From Cellulosimicrobium cellulans (GTDB lineage: Bacteria; Actinomycetota; Actinomycetes; Actinomycetales; Cellulomonadaceae): a stretch of DNA of 64,000 nucleotides. The notes under the pieces are model-generated. The model was given only the letters and a program-made list of their open reading frames with translations, searched no databases and had not been told where the DNA came from. Positions 41,335 to 50,720 of this stretch are shown piece by piece (positions within the stretch are counted from its first letter, which is position 1; each line of letters begins with the position of its first letter). The stretch is from positions 332,391-396,390 of the forward strand of contig NZ_JAFGYF010000004.1 in NCBI RefSeq assembly GCF_016921195.1, written 5' to 3'. The position numbers and the translations under genes are program-made.

Positions 41335-44300
41335 CTACGACCCCGCGGGCACCGTGACCTCGACGAGCGCGGCGTCGCCGAGGTCGCGCGTCGCGACGAC
41401 GACACCGCGCTCGCGGTAGTCGCCGGGCCGTGCGGTCGCGGAGACGTCGGCGAGCGCGTCGGGGCCGGCCCCGGCGCGCACCCGGACGCCCTGGCCGGGC
41501 TCGGCGACGCGGTAGACGACGCGGCGCGTCCGCCCGGCGAGCTCGAGGTCGACGGCGAGCCCGTCGGCCGCCGCGGGCAGCACGGGGTCGACGACGAGGG
41601 TCCCGGGCTGCTCCGTGAGCCCGAGCACGCCCTGGACGAGCTGGCGCAGGTAGATCCCCGGGCCGCTCGAGTACACGCGCCACCCGCCGCGCACGCCCAC
41701 GGTCCCGTCGCGCAGCCGGTCGAACTCGCGCGCGAAGCTCTCGCGGTCCGGGAAGTCGGCGTCGCTCGACGAGAAGTACGCGTTGCGCTGCCGGGGCGCG
41801 GCGTGCGCGAGGCGGCGGCCGAGGTCGACGGGGCTGATGCGCAGCAGCTCGTCGAGCGCGCGCCCCCGGCCCAGGGCCGCGAGCGCCTCGACGTAGCGGA
41901 TGTGCGCGTGCACGTACATGAGCCCGATCTCGCGGCCGACGTTCGCCGCCTGCTCGGCCCGCAGGAACGTGCGCGGGATCCCCTCGTCGAACGCGGCGGG
42001 GTGGTCCATGAGGCGCACGCCGTCGGGGAAGTGCAGGTGCTCGACCACGAGGCGCTCGTGCTGCTCGGCCTCCTCGGGCGTGAGGATGCCCGCGATGATC
42101 GACTGCGTCATGGGGATGAGGCGGTACCGCATGCCGGAGACCGCGTCGGACGGGTGGATGACGAGCTCGTCGCCGTCGGCACCGTGGCGCACGTACCCGG
42201 CCATGACGCCGTCGACGAGCGCGCGCTCGCGCAGGTCCGCGCGCACCTCGGCGGCCAGGGCCCCGGCGCGCTGCGAGAGCGCGGCGTGGTCGTCGCTGCC
42301 GGACGTGGTGCGGGCGAGCAGCCCGGCGGCCTGCACGAGCAGCGCGGACGTCCACGTGGACGCGAGGTCCGTGCGCATGCGCGGGTCGGCGGGCTGGAGC
42401 GTGTCGTCCCAGTCGCCCTCGCCGTACGCGGGCAGCGCGGTGCCGGGCAGGCGGTCGCGGTCGAGGTGGTCGAGCAGGCGCGCGACGTGGTCGCGCACGG
42501 TCGCCGCGGCGTCGGGCCCGGACGCGGCGGGGCGCCGGTGCGCGTGGTCCCAGAACGGGACCGGCTCGTCGAGCACCGCGAGGTCGCCGCTCGCGTCGAG
42601 GTACTGGGCGAGCGCGAACAGCGGCCACACCACGACGTCGCCGTGCGAGGAGTCGTTGTAGCGCTCGCCGTACGCGTCGAACATGAACCACTGCGGGAAC
42701 TCGCCCCACGTGTGCTGGTGCGCGAGGACGCGCAGCACGATCGCGCGCGCGACGTCGTACCGCCCGCCCGCGAGCGCGAGCTCGAACGGCCCCTGGCACA
42801 CGTCGCGCGTGCCCCACGCCGCGCCCGAGTACTGCTCCAGACCGTGCGGCACGAGGAAGTGGATCAGGGCGTCGTGCGCGTACCAGGGCACGAGGAGGTC
42901 GAGCTCCTGCGTCTCGAGCGCCGCGTGCGGCGTGAACCGCAGGCCGCGCACGACGCCGCGGACGGTCGCGACGTGGCCCGCGAGCGTCGCGTCGAGGTCC
43001 GCGAGCGGGTCGTGCGCGGGCGCGGCGAGCGCGAGCGCGGCGTCGGCCCCGTCGAGCGCGCCCGTGATCGCGACGCGGAGCGCACCGGTGTCGGTCGCAG
43101 TCGTGAGGCGATGGGCCACGGTGCCGCCGGTGCGGTCGGCGTCGTCGAGCACGACGGGCGCGCTCGACGCGACGACGTACCGCAGGTCGGGGTAGTGCGC
43201 GTCGACGTCGCCGCCCGGGACGGGGTGCACGACGACGGCCTCGCCGGCGTCCGACGTCGGCGCGACGTGCTCGACGACCCAGCCGCCGGCCTCGTCGTCG
43301 AGCTCGAGCGTCGCGGTGACGTGGAGCGGTCGTTCGCAGCGCACGTCCACGTCGATCCGGTTCTCGCGGTCGTGCGCGACGGTCCGCACGTCGACACGGC
43401 CGAGCGGCGTCTCGTAGACCCAGCGGACGCCGCCGACGTCGAGGACGAGCGCGGAGGGCAGCCCGAGCAGCCGCGGTCCGCGGCCGTCGTCGACGAGGAC
43501 CCGCAGGCCGCTGCTGCGCAGCAGGTTGAGGTGGTGGCGGTGCACGGTCGCGAGGCGGTTGGCCGTGGTGTTGCCGAGCACGACGTGCGACGCGAAGACG
43601 CCCGGCGCGAACGCCGTCGTGGAGAGCACGTCGTCCGTGGGCAGCACGTCGTCGCCCGCCTTGAGCACGTGCCCGTGCGAGCGCTCGGTCACGGTGTCCT
43701 TGCGCGCGTCGACGACGTGCGTCCCGGCCGCGGTGAAGAACGAGAGCAGCGTGCCGTCGGCGTCGCGCTCGGGCAGCAGCACGTCGTCGGCGCGGAGCCC
43801 GACGGCCGCGAGGAGGCCGGCCTCGTCGAGCTCGTCGCCCGCGAGGACCGGGGCGTCGCGCAGCACGGACCCGGTCCGCGGCAGCGGGGTCGTCGCGCGG
43901 TCGTCCGCGGCGGCCGCGACGGCGGCCGCCGCCCAGCCGGCCACCTCGTCGAGGTGCGCGGCGAGCGGTCCGGGCGCGTCGGGGTCGACGACCGTCACCG
44001 CGTGCACGCGGGCCGTGCCGCCCGACAGGTCGAGGGGTCGGGACACGAGGGTCGGCATCGCGTACTCGTACTGGAGCACGCCGGACTCGACGGTCCCGAG
44101 CAGGCCGTGCGGGACGCCGTCGCGCCGCGACCGCGCCGTGAAGACCTGGAGCGAGTCCGTGAGGTGCGCGACCGCGCCCTCGACGAGGAACGCCACGGCG
44201 AGCGGCAGGCGCGGCTGCGCGGACATGGTCTGCCGGCTGACGAGGACGGTGCCCGCGTCGGGGTGCTCCATCGCGCGGTGCAGCAGATACTGGCACACGT

Positions 44301-44757
44301 ACGGCTCGCTCGACAGCGCCGCCGCGGGCGGCGCGAGCGCGAGGTCCTGCGCGTGCACGACGTCGTAGCGCACGTCCGCGGGCGTGCGCGCCCCCGCCGT
44401 GAGGTCGACGCACCAGACGAGCGTGCGGCCGTCGAGCGTCAGCGCGACGCGCGTGGCGAGCCCCAGCGCCTCGCCCGACCACACGACGCGGTCCGTGCCG
44501 ACCTCGACCGACGCGACCGCGGGCGCCGACCCGGTGAGGCGCGCGACCTCGACCGTGCCGTCCGCGCGCGTCGCCCGCAGGAGGATGCCGCCGGGCATGC
44601 GGTCGTGCTCGCCCGGCAGGTACTGGTTGACGAGCAGGCCGCCGGTGCTGACGGCGCGCACGTCGCCGCCGCCGGTGAGCTCGACGGACAGGTCGCCCGA
44701 GGCGAGCGTCGCGCCCGCGAGGGTGGTCGTGCCTGCGGGGCTGGCGGTGAGGGTCAC
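41335..44757 (-). CDS. GH94-type beta-glucan phosphorylase, probably 1,2-beta-oligoglucan phosphorylase
   Basis: This 1140-residue cytosolic enzyme has an N-terminal beta-sandwich region (1-550), then the (alpha/alpha)6 catalytic barrel (about 640-1010) with YSGAAWGTRDVCQGPFEL, FMFDAYGERYNDSSHGDVVVWPL and YGEGDWDDTLQPADPRM. The last carries the GH94 general-acid Asp near residue 780. The C-terminal sandwich follows. Size above 1100 and the GTRDVCQGP motif fit 1,2-beta-oligoglucan phosphorylases better than cellobiose phosphorylase (about 800). GTG 44757 follows CAGGAG and overlaps the TetR stop. Neighbouring importer and beta-glucosidase support oligosaccharide use. It would turn oligosaccharides plus phosphate into glucose 1-phosphate. 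Confidence 0.78.
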   Translation of the reverse strand: MTLTASPAGTTTLAGATLASGDLSVELTGGGDVRAVSTGGLLVNQYLPGEHDRMPGGILLRATRADGTVEVARLTGSAPAVASVEVGTDRVVWSGEALGLATRVALTLDGRTLVWCVDLTAGARTPADVRYDVVHAQDLALAPPAAALSSEPYVCQYLLHRAMEHPDAGTVLVSRQTMSAQPRLPLAVAFLVEGAVAHLTDSLQVFTARSRRDGVPHGLLGTVESGVLQYEYAMPTLVSRPLDLSGGTARVHAVTVVDPDAPGPLAAHLDEVAGWAAAAVAAAADDRATTPLPRTGSVLRDAPVLAGDELDEAGLLAAVGLRADDVLLPERDADGTLLSFFTAAGTHVVDARKDTVTERSHGHVLKAGDDVLPTDDVLSTTAFAPGVFASHVVLGNTTANRLATVHRHHLNLLRSSGLRVLVDDGRGPRLLGLPSALVLDVGGVRWVYETPLGRVDVRTVAHDRENRIDVDVRCERPLHVTATLELDDEAGGWVVEHVAPTSDAGEAVVVHPVPGGDVDAHYPDLRYVVASSAPVVLDDADRTGGTVAHRLTTATDTGALRVAITGALDGADAALALAAPAHDPLADLDATLAGHVATVRGVVRGLRFTPHAALETQELDLLVPWYAHDALIHFLVPHGLEQYSGAAWGTRDVCQGPFELALAGGRYDVARAIVLRVLAHQHTWGEFPQWFMFDAYGERYNDSSHGDVVVWPLFALAQYLDASGDLAVLDEPVPFWDHAHRRPAASGPDAAATVRDHVARLLDHLDRDRLPGTALPAYGEGDWDDTLQPADPRMRTDLASTWTSALLVQAAGLLARTTSGSDDHAALSQRAGALAAEVRADLRERALVDGVMAGYVRHGADGDELVIHPSDAVSGMRYRLIPMTQSIIAGILTPEEAEQHERLVVEHLHFPDGVRLMDHPAAFDEGIPRTFLRAEQAANVGREIGLMYVHAHIRYVEALAALGRGRALDELLRISPVDLGRRLAHAAPRQRNAYFSSSDADFPDRESFAREFDRLRDGTVGVRGGWRVYSSGPGIYLRQLVQGVLGLTEQPGTLVVDPVLPAAADGLAVDLELAGRTRRVVYRVAEPGQGVRVRAGAGPDALADVSATARPGDYRERGVVVATRDLGDAALVEVTVPAGS

Positions 44758-45497
44758 GCGGTCTCCTGCTCGGTGGTACGGGTCTCGGGTGCTGCGGGCG
44801 GCGTGCCCTCGGGGCGCAGCAGCGCGAGGAACTGGTCGAAGAGGGCGACCATGTCGACGTTGTCGGGGTCCAGCAGCCACTGGAGCTGGAGGCCGTCCAT
44901 GACGGCGGAGAAGAGCTGGCCGATCGCCTGCGGGTCGACCTCGGGGCGCAGCTCGCCACGCGCGACGGCGTCCTGGAAGCGCGTGTCGTCCTGGTGGCGC
45001 AGGGCGCGGTAGCGGTCGCGCACGACGTCGTGGGCGGGGTGGGCGGCGTCCGTCGCCTCGGCGGCGACCACGACGTGCAGCGAGACGAGACCCGGCGTCT
45101 CGGCGTTGCGCCGGACCTGGTCGCGGATGGTCGTGAGCAGGTCGGCACCCGCGGCCTCGTCCTCGGTGCGGCGCACGCGGTCGCGCCGGTCGCGCTCCTC
45201 GAGCGTCGCGGTCAGGAGGCCCGCCTTGCTGCCGAAGTGGTGCAGGAGCCCGGCCTCGGAGATGCCGACGCGCGCGGCGATCTCGCGCAGCGAGCTGCCG
45301 CGGAAGCCCTGCTCGCCGAACACCTCGACGGCCGTGCGCAGGATCTCGCGGCGGCGCTGCTCGCCCCGGACGATGCGTCGGTCGGGCAGGCCGGCCGCCG
45401 TCGTGCCGCGGGTCGCGGCCGTCGTCGCCACCCGGCTCCCCACGACCCCTGCCGTCCCCGTCGTGGCGCCGCCACCTGCGGAGTCGCTCTCGTTCAT
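44754..45497 (-). CDS. TetR/AcrR family regulator of the phosphorylase/importer cluster
   Basis: This 247-residue protein has a disordered N-tail of about 45 residues, then a TetR helix-turn-helix (about 50-95; RREILRTAVEVFGEQGFRGSSLREIAARVGISEAGLLHHFGSKAGLL). The TetR_C-type ligand domain of the HTH-LLHHFGSK subgroup follows. ATG 45497 follows AAGGAGA; an upstream ATG at 45590 would cover the operator region. Its stop overlaps the phosphorylase start. It lies divergent from the sugar-binding protein gene, with a CGGTT...AACCG repeat between, so it probably represses both arms until a sugar signal arrives. Confidence 0.88.
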   Translation of the reverse strand: MNESDSAGGGATTGTAGVVGSRVATTAATRGTTAAGLPDRRIVRGEQRRREILRTAVEVFGEQGFRGSSLREIAARVGISEAGLLHHFGSKAGLLTATLEERDRRDRVRRTEDEAAGADLLTTIRDQVRRNAETPGLVSLHVVVAAEATDAAHPAHDVVRDRYRALRHQDDTRFQDAVARGELRPEVDPQAIGQLFSAVMDGLQLQWLLDPDNVDMVALFDQFLALLRPEGTPPAAPETRTTEQETA

Positions 45498-45547
45498 CAC
45501 CGTCTCCTTCGCCAGTCCTCGGCGCCAACGGTACGGCCTGGACGCCC

Positions 45548-45566
45548 CGGTTGAAAATACTAACCG
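45548..45566. promoter_or_regulatory. Candidate operator CGGTT-N9-AACCG
   Basis: CGGTTGAAAATACTAACCG is a 5-9-5 inverted repeat whose AT-rich centre stands out in a GC-rich region. It lies between the divergent TetR and sugar-binding protein genes, 51 bases before the TetR start. The outer bases CGGT and ACCG and the GAAA block recur in the palindrome at 61364-61381 upstream of the GH144-type gene. Confidence 0.55.
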
Positions 45567-45637
45567 AGCGCACGCTAAGGTAGTTTCCACAGCGGCTCAC
45601 ACCAGACGAGCCGACTGCTCGATGAGGAGGATTGCTC

Positions 45638-46927
45638 ATGAAGCTCGGACGCAAGGCGGTCGCCATCGGCGTCGTCGGACTCCTGGCCCTGACCGCGTGC
45701 GGTCGTGCGGACGACGAGTCGACGGGTGGCGAGACCGGTGCCGGGTCCACCACGACGGTGGACGACGCGCCCGCGGAGGGTGACATCACGATCTGGGCGA
45801 TGGGCGAGGAGGGCGAGAAGCTGCCCGACTTCGTCCAGGGCTTCACGGAGGAGAACCCCGACGCGAACGTCGAGGTGACCACCATCCCGTGGGCCGACGT
45901 CATGACGAAGTTCCAGACCGCCGTCGCCGCGGGCACCGTGCCCGACGCGATCATGATCGGCTCGTCCTTCATGCCGACGATGGTCGCCACCGGCGGCCTC
46001 GCGCCCGTCCCGGACGGCCTCGTCGACAGCGCGGACTTCGTCGAGGGCGCCGCGGCCTCGACGGTCGCCGACGGCGTCGACTACGGCGTGCCGTGGTACG
46101 TCGAGACGCGCGTCCTGTACTACCGCTCCGACCTGGCCAAGGCGGCCGGGGTCGAGGCGCCCACGACGTGGGAGGAGCTCACGTCGTTCGCCGAGGCGAT
46201 GAAGGCCAACGGCTCGACCTACGGGCTCCAGCTCCCCATGGGCGACGCCGAGGACTCCACGCAGGTCATCCTGCCGTTCTACTCGCAGGCCGGCGGCTCC
46301 GTCCTCAACGAGGCCGGCGACGCGTTCGACCTCGACAACCAGGCGATGGTCGACGCGCTCGACTACTACGCGTCGTTCTTCACCGAGGGCCTGTCGCCGC
46401 TGTCCGGCTACGGCGACTCGCAGAACAGCGCGTTCGTCGACGGCTCCGACCCGGCCTTCATCTCCGGCCCGTGGATGGTCAACGTGCTCGCCGACCTCCA
46501 GGGCGAGGACTGGGTCGAGCAGAACGTCGCCACCGTCCCGGTGCCCGCGGGCTCCGCGAACAACGACTCGTACATCGGCGGCGCCCACCTCGGCGTGTTC
46601 GCCGAGGCCAAGAACCCCGACGGCGCGTGGAAGCTCATCCGCTGGCTCTCCGAGCCCGAGACGCAGCAGGCCTGGTTCGACGCGACGAGCGACCTGCCCG
46701 CCCTCACCACCGCGTGGGACTACGAGCCCCTCACGTCCAACCCGCGCACCCAAGTGCTCCAGGAGCAGCTCGAGAACACGATCGCCCCGCCGACCGTGCC
46801 GAGCTGGGACGAGCTCTCGGCGACGATCGAGACCGAGGCCGAGAAGGTCGCCAACGGCCAGGTCACGTCCGAGGACGCCGCCAAGGCGATCCAGGCCAAG
46901 GCCGACACGCTCGGGCTCGGCTGGTAA
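45638..46927 (+). CDS. ABC transporter sugar-binding lipoprotein
   Basis: This 429-residue cluster B solute-binding protein has a lipoprotein signal AVAIGVVGLLALTAC with lipobox LTAC and Cys at about residue 22. The mature protein shows GDITIWAMGEEGEKLPDFVQGFTEENP, VMTKFQTAVAAGTVPDAIMIGSSFM, DGVDYGVPWYVETRVLYYRSDL and ISGPWMVNVLADL. These are typical of CUT1 oligosaccharide receptors. ATG 45638 follows GAGGAGG. Two CUT1 permeases and a beta-glucosidase follow directly, and the phosphorylase faces away, so its ligand is likely a beta-gluco-oligosaccharide. No ATPase is encoded in the cluster; a shared MsiK-type ATPase elsewhere is expected. Confidence 0.93.
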   Translation: MKLGRKAVAIGVVGLLALTACGRADDESTGGETGAGSTTTVDDAPAEGDITIWAMGEEGEKLPDFVQGFTEENPDANVEVTTIPWADVMTKFQTAVAAGTVPDAIMIGSSFMPTMVATGGLAPVPDGLVDSADFVEGAAASTVADGVDYGVPWYVETRVLYYRSDLAKAAGVEAPTTWEELTSFAEAMKANGSTYGLQLPMGDAEDSTQVILPFYSQAGGSVLNEAGDAFDLDNQAMVDALDYYASFFTEGLSPLSGYGDSQNSAFVDGSDPAFISGPWMVNVLADLQGEDWVEQNVATVPVPAGSANNDSYIGGAHLGVFAEAKNPDGAWKLIRWLSEPETQQAWFDATSDLPALTTAWDYEPLTSNPRTQVLQEQLENTIAPPTVPSWDELSATIETEAEKVANGQVTSEDAAKAIQAKADTLGLGW

Positions 46928-46938
46928 CAGGGCCCGTC

Positions 46939-47862
46939 ATGACCACCATCACCGAGGGACGGCGCCGGCGCACGGCCGGCGCCGTCCACCGGCGACGGCA
47001 AGCGCTCGTCGCCTGGCTGTTCGCTCTCCCGTTCGTCGCGGTCTTCACGGTCTTCATGCTGGGGCCGCTGCTCGCGTCGTTCGGGATGTCGTTCTCGGAC
47101 CTCACGATCCGTGACATCAAGACGCCGTTCGCGGTGAACTTCGTCGGGCTCGAGAACTTCACCGGCGTGTTCCAGGACGAGCTCTTCCGCAAGGCGCTGG
47201 TCAACACCTTCTACTTCGTCCTCGTCGGCATCCCGCTGACGATGGTGCTCGGCCTCGCCCTGGCCGTCGCGCTCAACTCGGGCATCGAGAAGTTCCGCAG
47301 CGTCTTCCGCGTCGGCTTCTACACCCCCGTCGTGACCTCCATCGTCGCGGTCGCCGTCGTCTGGCGGTTCATCCTCCAGGACTCCGGGCTCGTCAACACC
47401 GTGCTCGGCTGGGTGGGCGTCGACGGGCCGGACTGGCTCAACGACAGCGCGTGGGCCATGCCCTCGATCATCCTCATGGCCGCGTGGCGCAACATGGGCA
47501 CGCTCATGATCATCTTCCTGGCCGGCCTCCAGGCGATCCCGCGCGACGTCTACGAGGCCGCCGAGGTCGACGGTGCCGGCTCGTGGCGCCGGTTCCGCTC
47601 CATCACGGTCCCGCTCATGCGCCCGACCCTCCTGCTCGGCGCGGTGCTGCTGTCCGTCGGCTTCCTCCAGGTGTTCGAGGAGCCGTTCGTCATGACCAAG
47701 GGCGGCCCGGTCAACTCGACGCTGACCATCAGCTACTACGTCTACAACCAGTTCGGGTACGGCAACTACGCGTTCGCCTCCGCGGCCGCGTACGTCCTGT
47801 TCGCGCTGATCGCCGCGCTGGCCGCCGTCCAGTTCCGCCTGCTGCGGTCGAAGGAGGATTGA
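46939..47862 (+). CDS. CUT1 sugar ABC transporter permease 1 (MalF type)
   Basis: This 307-residue protein has six membrane helices and the EAA loop EAAEVDGAGSWRRFRSITVPLMRP, the ATPase contact. Other CUT1 features are WLFALPFVAVFTVFMLGPLLASFGMSF and FEEPFVMTKGGPVNSTLTISYYVYNQFGYG. It begins 11 bases after the binding-protein stop and is followed after one base by its partner permease. It carries the sugar across the membrane with the binding protein at 45638. Confidence 0.94.
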   Translation: MTTITEGRRRRTAGAVHRRRQALVAWLFALPFVAVFTVFMLGPLLASFGMSFSDLTIRDIKTPFAVNFVGLENFTGVFQDELFRKALVNTFYFVLVGIPLTMVLGLALAVALNSGIEKFRSVFRVGFYTPVVTSIVAVAVVWRFILQDSGLVNTVLGWVGVDGPDWLNDSAWAMPSIILMAAWRNMGTLMIIFLAGLQAIPRDVYEAAEVDGAGSWRRFRSITVPLMRPTLLLGAVLLSVGFLQVFEEPFVMTKGGPVNSTLTISYYVYNQFGYGNYAFASAAAYVLFALIAALAAVQFRLLRSKED

Positions 47863-47863
47863 C

Positions 47864-48757
47864 ATGACCGTCACGTCCTCGCGGACCACCCCCGCGACGT
47901 CGACGCCGGAGGGCGCGCCCCGCCGTCGGCCGCGCCGCCCCGTGCGCTGGTCGCGCGGCGCCACGTACACGGCGCTCGTCGTCGGGCTGCTCCTGACCCT
48001 CATGCCGTTCATCTGGATGGCGCTCGGCAGCTTCAAGACGCAGGGCGAGCTCCTGCAGCGCCCCATCACGTGGTGGCCGCAGGACCCGACGCTCGACAAC
48101 TACGAGCGCTGGCTCTCCCAGCTCAACTACGGGCAGTACTTCACCAACTCGATCGTCGTCGCGGTCGTCGTGGTGCTCGGCAACATCGTCTTCTGCTCGA
48201 TGGTCGGCTACGCCCTCGCGAAGATGCAGTTCCCCGGCAAGAAGGTGCTGTTCGCGCTCGTCATGCTCACGCTCATGGTGCCGGGCGTCGTCACGCTCGT
48301 GCCGATGTTCGTGCTCGTGTCCAACATGGGGCTCGTCAACACCTACCCGGCGCTCATCCTGCCGTTCCTCGCAGGCCCGCTCGGCGTGTTCCTCATGCGG
48401 CAGTTCATGCTCGGCATCCCGGACGCGCTCATCGAGGCCGCCCGGATCGACGGCGCGGGCGAGTTCCGGGTCTTCTTCCGGATCGTGCTGCCCCAGTGCG
48501 GCCCGCCGCTCGCGACGCTGAGCATCCTCACGTTCCTCGGGTCGTGGAACAACTTCCTGTGGCCCCTGGTCGTGGCGCAGACCGAGAACATGTACACCCT
48601 CCCGGTCGCGCTCTCGCTGTACTCGGTCGGCTCGAACGGCACCTACTACGGCCTGCTCATGGCCGGGTCCGTGCTCGTCGTGACGCCGATCCTCATCCTG
48701 TTCCTGTTCCTGCAGCGCTACTTCGTGCAGGGCATCGCCATGACCGGCATCAAGTGA
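47864..48757 (+). CDS. CUT1 sugar ABC transporter permease 2 (MalG type)
   Basis: This 297-residue partner permease has an N-terminal basic segment, then LLLTLMPFIWMALGSFKTQGELL. The EAA loop is EAARIDGAGEFRVFFRIVLPQCGPPLA. The C-terminal FLQRYFVQGIAMTGIK is the MalG-type ending. It begins one base after the first permease stop and precedes the GH1 gene by 23 bases with a GAGGAGAG ribosome binding site in between. All four genes form one operon. Confidence 0.94.
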   Translation: MTVTSSRTTPATSTPEGAPRRRPRRPVRWSRGATYTALVVGLLLTLMPFIWMALGSFKTQGELLQRPITWWPQDPTLDNYERWLSQLNYGQYFTNSIVVAVVVVLGNIVFCSMVGYALAKMQFPGKKVLFALVMLTLMVPGVVTLVPMFVLVSNMGLVNTYPALILPFLAGPLGVFLMRQFMLGIPDALIEAARIDGAGEFRVFFRIVLPQCGPPLATLSILTFLGSWNNFLWPLVVAQTENMYTLPVALSLYSVGSNGTYYGLLMAGSVLVVTPILILFLFLQRYFVQGIAMTGIK

Positions 48758-48780
48758 CCGGCGACCGACGAGGAGAGCCC

Positions 48781-49950
48781 GTGTCGATCACCTTCCCCGA
48801 GTCCTTCCTCTGGGGCGCCTCGACGGCGGCCCACCAGATCGAGGGCAACAACGTCAACAGCGACTGGTGGGCGCGCGAGGTCGACCCGGCCTCGACGCTC
48901 GCCGAGCCGTCGGGCGACGCCGCCGACTCCTACCACCGGTACGCCGAGGACATCCGGCTGCTCGCCGAGTCCGGGCTCACCGCCTACCGGTTCTCGATCG
49001 AGTGGGCGCGCATCGAGCCCGCCGAGGGCCGCTTCTCGCGCGCCGAGCTCGACCACTACCGCCGCATGGTCGACTGCTGCCTCGAGCACGGGGTCACGCC
49101 GCTCGTCACGCTGCACCACTTCACGTCGCCGCGCTGGTTCGCCCAGGACGGCGGCTGGACCGACCCGCGGTCCGTCGAGCGGTTCGCGCGGTACGTCGAG
49201 CACGTGCTGCCGCTCCTCGACCGCGCGTCGCACGTGTTCACCATCAACGAGCCGAACATCCTCGCGATGATGGTCACGGCGGCCAAGGGCACCGAGCAGC
49301 TCCAGGCGGGCTCGATGCACGCACCCGACCCGGTCGCGACCGAGCACCTCATCGCCGCGCACCGCCGGGCCGTCGACCTCGTGCGGACGGTCGGCGTGCC
49401 GGTCGGCTGGCCCGTCGCGCCGCAGCAGTTCTTCGCCGACCCGGGCGCGGAGGAGGTCCTGCGCGAGTACGCCTACCCGCGCGAGACCGTCTTCCTCGAG
49501 GCCTCGCGCGGCGACGACTTCGTCGCCGTCCAGGCCTACACGCGCACGCGCATCACCGTGGACGGCCCGCTGCCCGCCCCGGAGGACGCCGAGAAGACCC
49601 TCACCGGGTGGGAGTACTACCCGCCCGCCATCGCGGAGGCGGCGCGGCTCGGGCACGAGATCACCGGCCTGCCGGTCCTCGTCTCCGAGAACGGCATCGC
49701 GACGGCCGACGACGCGCGGCGCATCGACTACACGCGCGACGCCCTGCGCGCGCTGCACGCCGAGATGGAGGCGGGCCTGCCGCTGCTCGGCTACCTGCAC
49801 TGGTCGCTGCTCGACAACTACGAGTGGGGCTCGTTCGCCCCGACCTTCGGGCTCGTCGCGTGGGACCCCGAGACCTTCGAGCGCACGCCCAAGCCCAGCC
49901 TCGGCTGGCTCGGCGGCGTCGCCCGCGGCACGGTCTCGCTCGACGGCTGA
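48781..49950 (+). CDS. GH1 beta-glucosidase
   Basis: This 389-residue cytosolic family 1 glycosidase opens with FPESFLWGASTAAHQIEGNN. The acid/base Glu lies in FTINEPNILAMM (about 160) and the nucleophile Glu in VLVSENGIATADD (about 305). WSLLDNYEWGSFAPTFGLV is the aglycone-side block. It is shorter than typical 450-residue GH1 enzymes, with fewer loop insertions. GTG 48781 follows GAGGAGAG. Coupled to the importer, it would hydrolyse the disaccharide left by the phosphorylase to glucose. Confidence 0.93.
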   Translation: MSITFPESFLWGASTAAHQIEGNNVNSDWWAREVDPASTLAEPSGDAADSYHRYAEDIRLLAESGLTAYRFSIEWARIEPAEGRFSRAELDHYRRMVDCCLEHGVTPLVTLHHFTSPRWFAQDGGWTDPRSVERFARYVEHVLPLLDRASHVFTINEPNILAMMVTAAKGTEQLQAGSMHAPDPVATEHLIAAHRRAVDLVRTVGVPVGWPVAPQQFFADPGAEEVLREYAYPRETVFLEASRGDDFVAVQAYTRTRITVDGPLPAPEDAEKTLTGWEYYPPAIAEAARLGHEITGLPVLVSENGIATADDARRIDYTRDALRALHAEMEAGLPLLGYLHWSLLDNYEWGSFAPTFGLVAWDPETFERTPKPSLGWLGGVARGTVSLDG

Positions 49951-49992
49951 CGCGACGCAGGCACGCCGCGCACGCCGCGCTCCCCGCAGGTC

Positions 49993-50031
49993 ACGACGCG
50001 GGGCGGGGACATCGTCCCCGCCCCGCGTCGT
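49993..50031. terminator. Perfect 18-bp hairpin between convergent operons
   Basis: ACGACGCGGGGCGGGGAC (49993-50010) pairs exactly with 50014-50031 around loop ATC. It lies between the beta-glucosidase stop and the transaldolase-like stop on the other strand. It is a strong bidirectional terminator lacking a U-tract. Confidence 0.85.
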
Positions 50032-50052
50032 TCGTGCGTCCAGGGGTCGCCG

Positions 50053-50700
50053 TCACCCCGCCGCGCGCGCGTCCGTCTCGAACTGCGCCGCCGCGGCGAC
50101 GGTGTCCGGGTTCTCCAGGAGCGCCGCGCAGAGCGCGGTGGACAGGGTGAAGTCCTCGACCCCGCGAGCCGCGAGCGCCGCGACCTGGGTCGTGTCGCGC
50201 AGGCTCGCGGCGAGCACCCGGCATCCCTGACCCGACGCGAGCAACGTCGCGTGCAGGTCGGCCGTCTGCTCGACGCCGTCGAGCCCGAGGTCGCTCATGC
50301 GCCCGACGTAGGGCGCGACCCAGCCCGCACCGGCCGCGTCCGCGAGGAGCGCCTGGGACGCGTGGTACACCGCCGTGACCAGCACGGGCACCCCCTCGCG
50401 CGTCAGCCGGCGGGAGACGGCGAGGCCGTCGCGCGTCGCGGGCAGCTTGACGACGACGTCCGGTCCGAGGTCGACGAGCTCGCGGCTGTGCGCCTCGAGC
50501 GCCGCCTCGTCGGCGCCGACGGCCTGGAGGAAGACCGTCCCCGCGCCCGCGGCGCGCGCCCATGCGTGGACCGTGGGGACGTCGTCGACGGTGAGGCCCG
50601 CCCGACGCAGGATCGTCGGGTTCGTGGTGACGCCGGCGAACAGGCCGGTGGCGAGGAGCCGCTCGACCTGGTCGCGGTCGGCGGAGTCGATGTACAGCAT
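50053..50700 (-). CDS. Transaldolase / fructose-6-phosphate aldolase family protein
   Basis: This 215-residue protein fits the short FSA/TalC subgroup. It shows MLYIDSADRDQVERLL, GVTTNPTILRRAG, the Schiff-base Lys in VVVKLPATRDGL, and VAPYVGRMSDLGLDG. It would cleave or form a carbon-carbon bond in a phosphorylated sugar through an imine. It is the last gene of the minus-strand sugar operon, 20 bases after the FGGY kinase stop with a GGTGGTGC-like weak ribosome binding site. With SIS isomerase and kinase it suggests processing of an unusual pentose, hexulose or polyol. Confidence 0.9.
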   Translation of the reverse strand: MLYIDSADRDQVERLLATGLFAGVTTNPTILRRAGLTVDDVPTVHAWARAAGAGTVFLQAVGADEAALEAHSRELVDLGPDVVVKLPATRDGLAVSRRLTREGVPVLVTAVYHASQALLADAAGAGWVAPYVGRMSDLGLDGVEQTADLHATLLASGQGCRVLAASLRDTTQVAALAARGVEDFTLSTALCAALLENPDTVAAAAQFETDARAAG

Positions 50701-50720
50701 GGTTCTCCCTGGTGGTGCGG

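Noticed and set aside
41332..45012. Plus-strand 1226-codon frame opposite the phosphorylase
   Set aside because: Antisense shadow; no motif, composition dominated by Arg, Val and Gly.
40508..45148. Long minus-strand frame of 1546 codons overlapping the phosphorylase
   Set aside because: Arg/Pro-rich composition without domains. It is frame-shifted against the recognisable GH94-type protein and runs through three real genes.
49993..50031. Long perfect hairpin considered as an insertion sequence end
   Set aside because: It lies between two convergent stop codons with a 3-base loop and no transposase nearby, so a terminator is the simpler reading.
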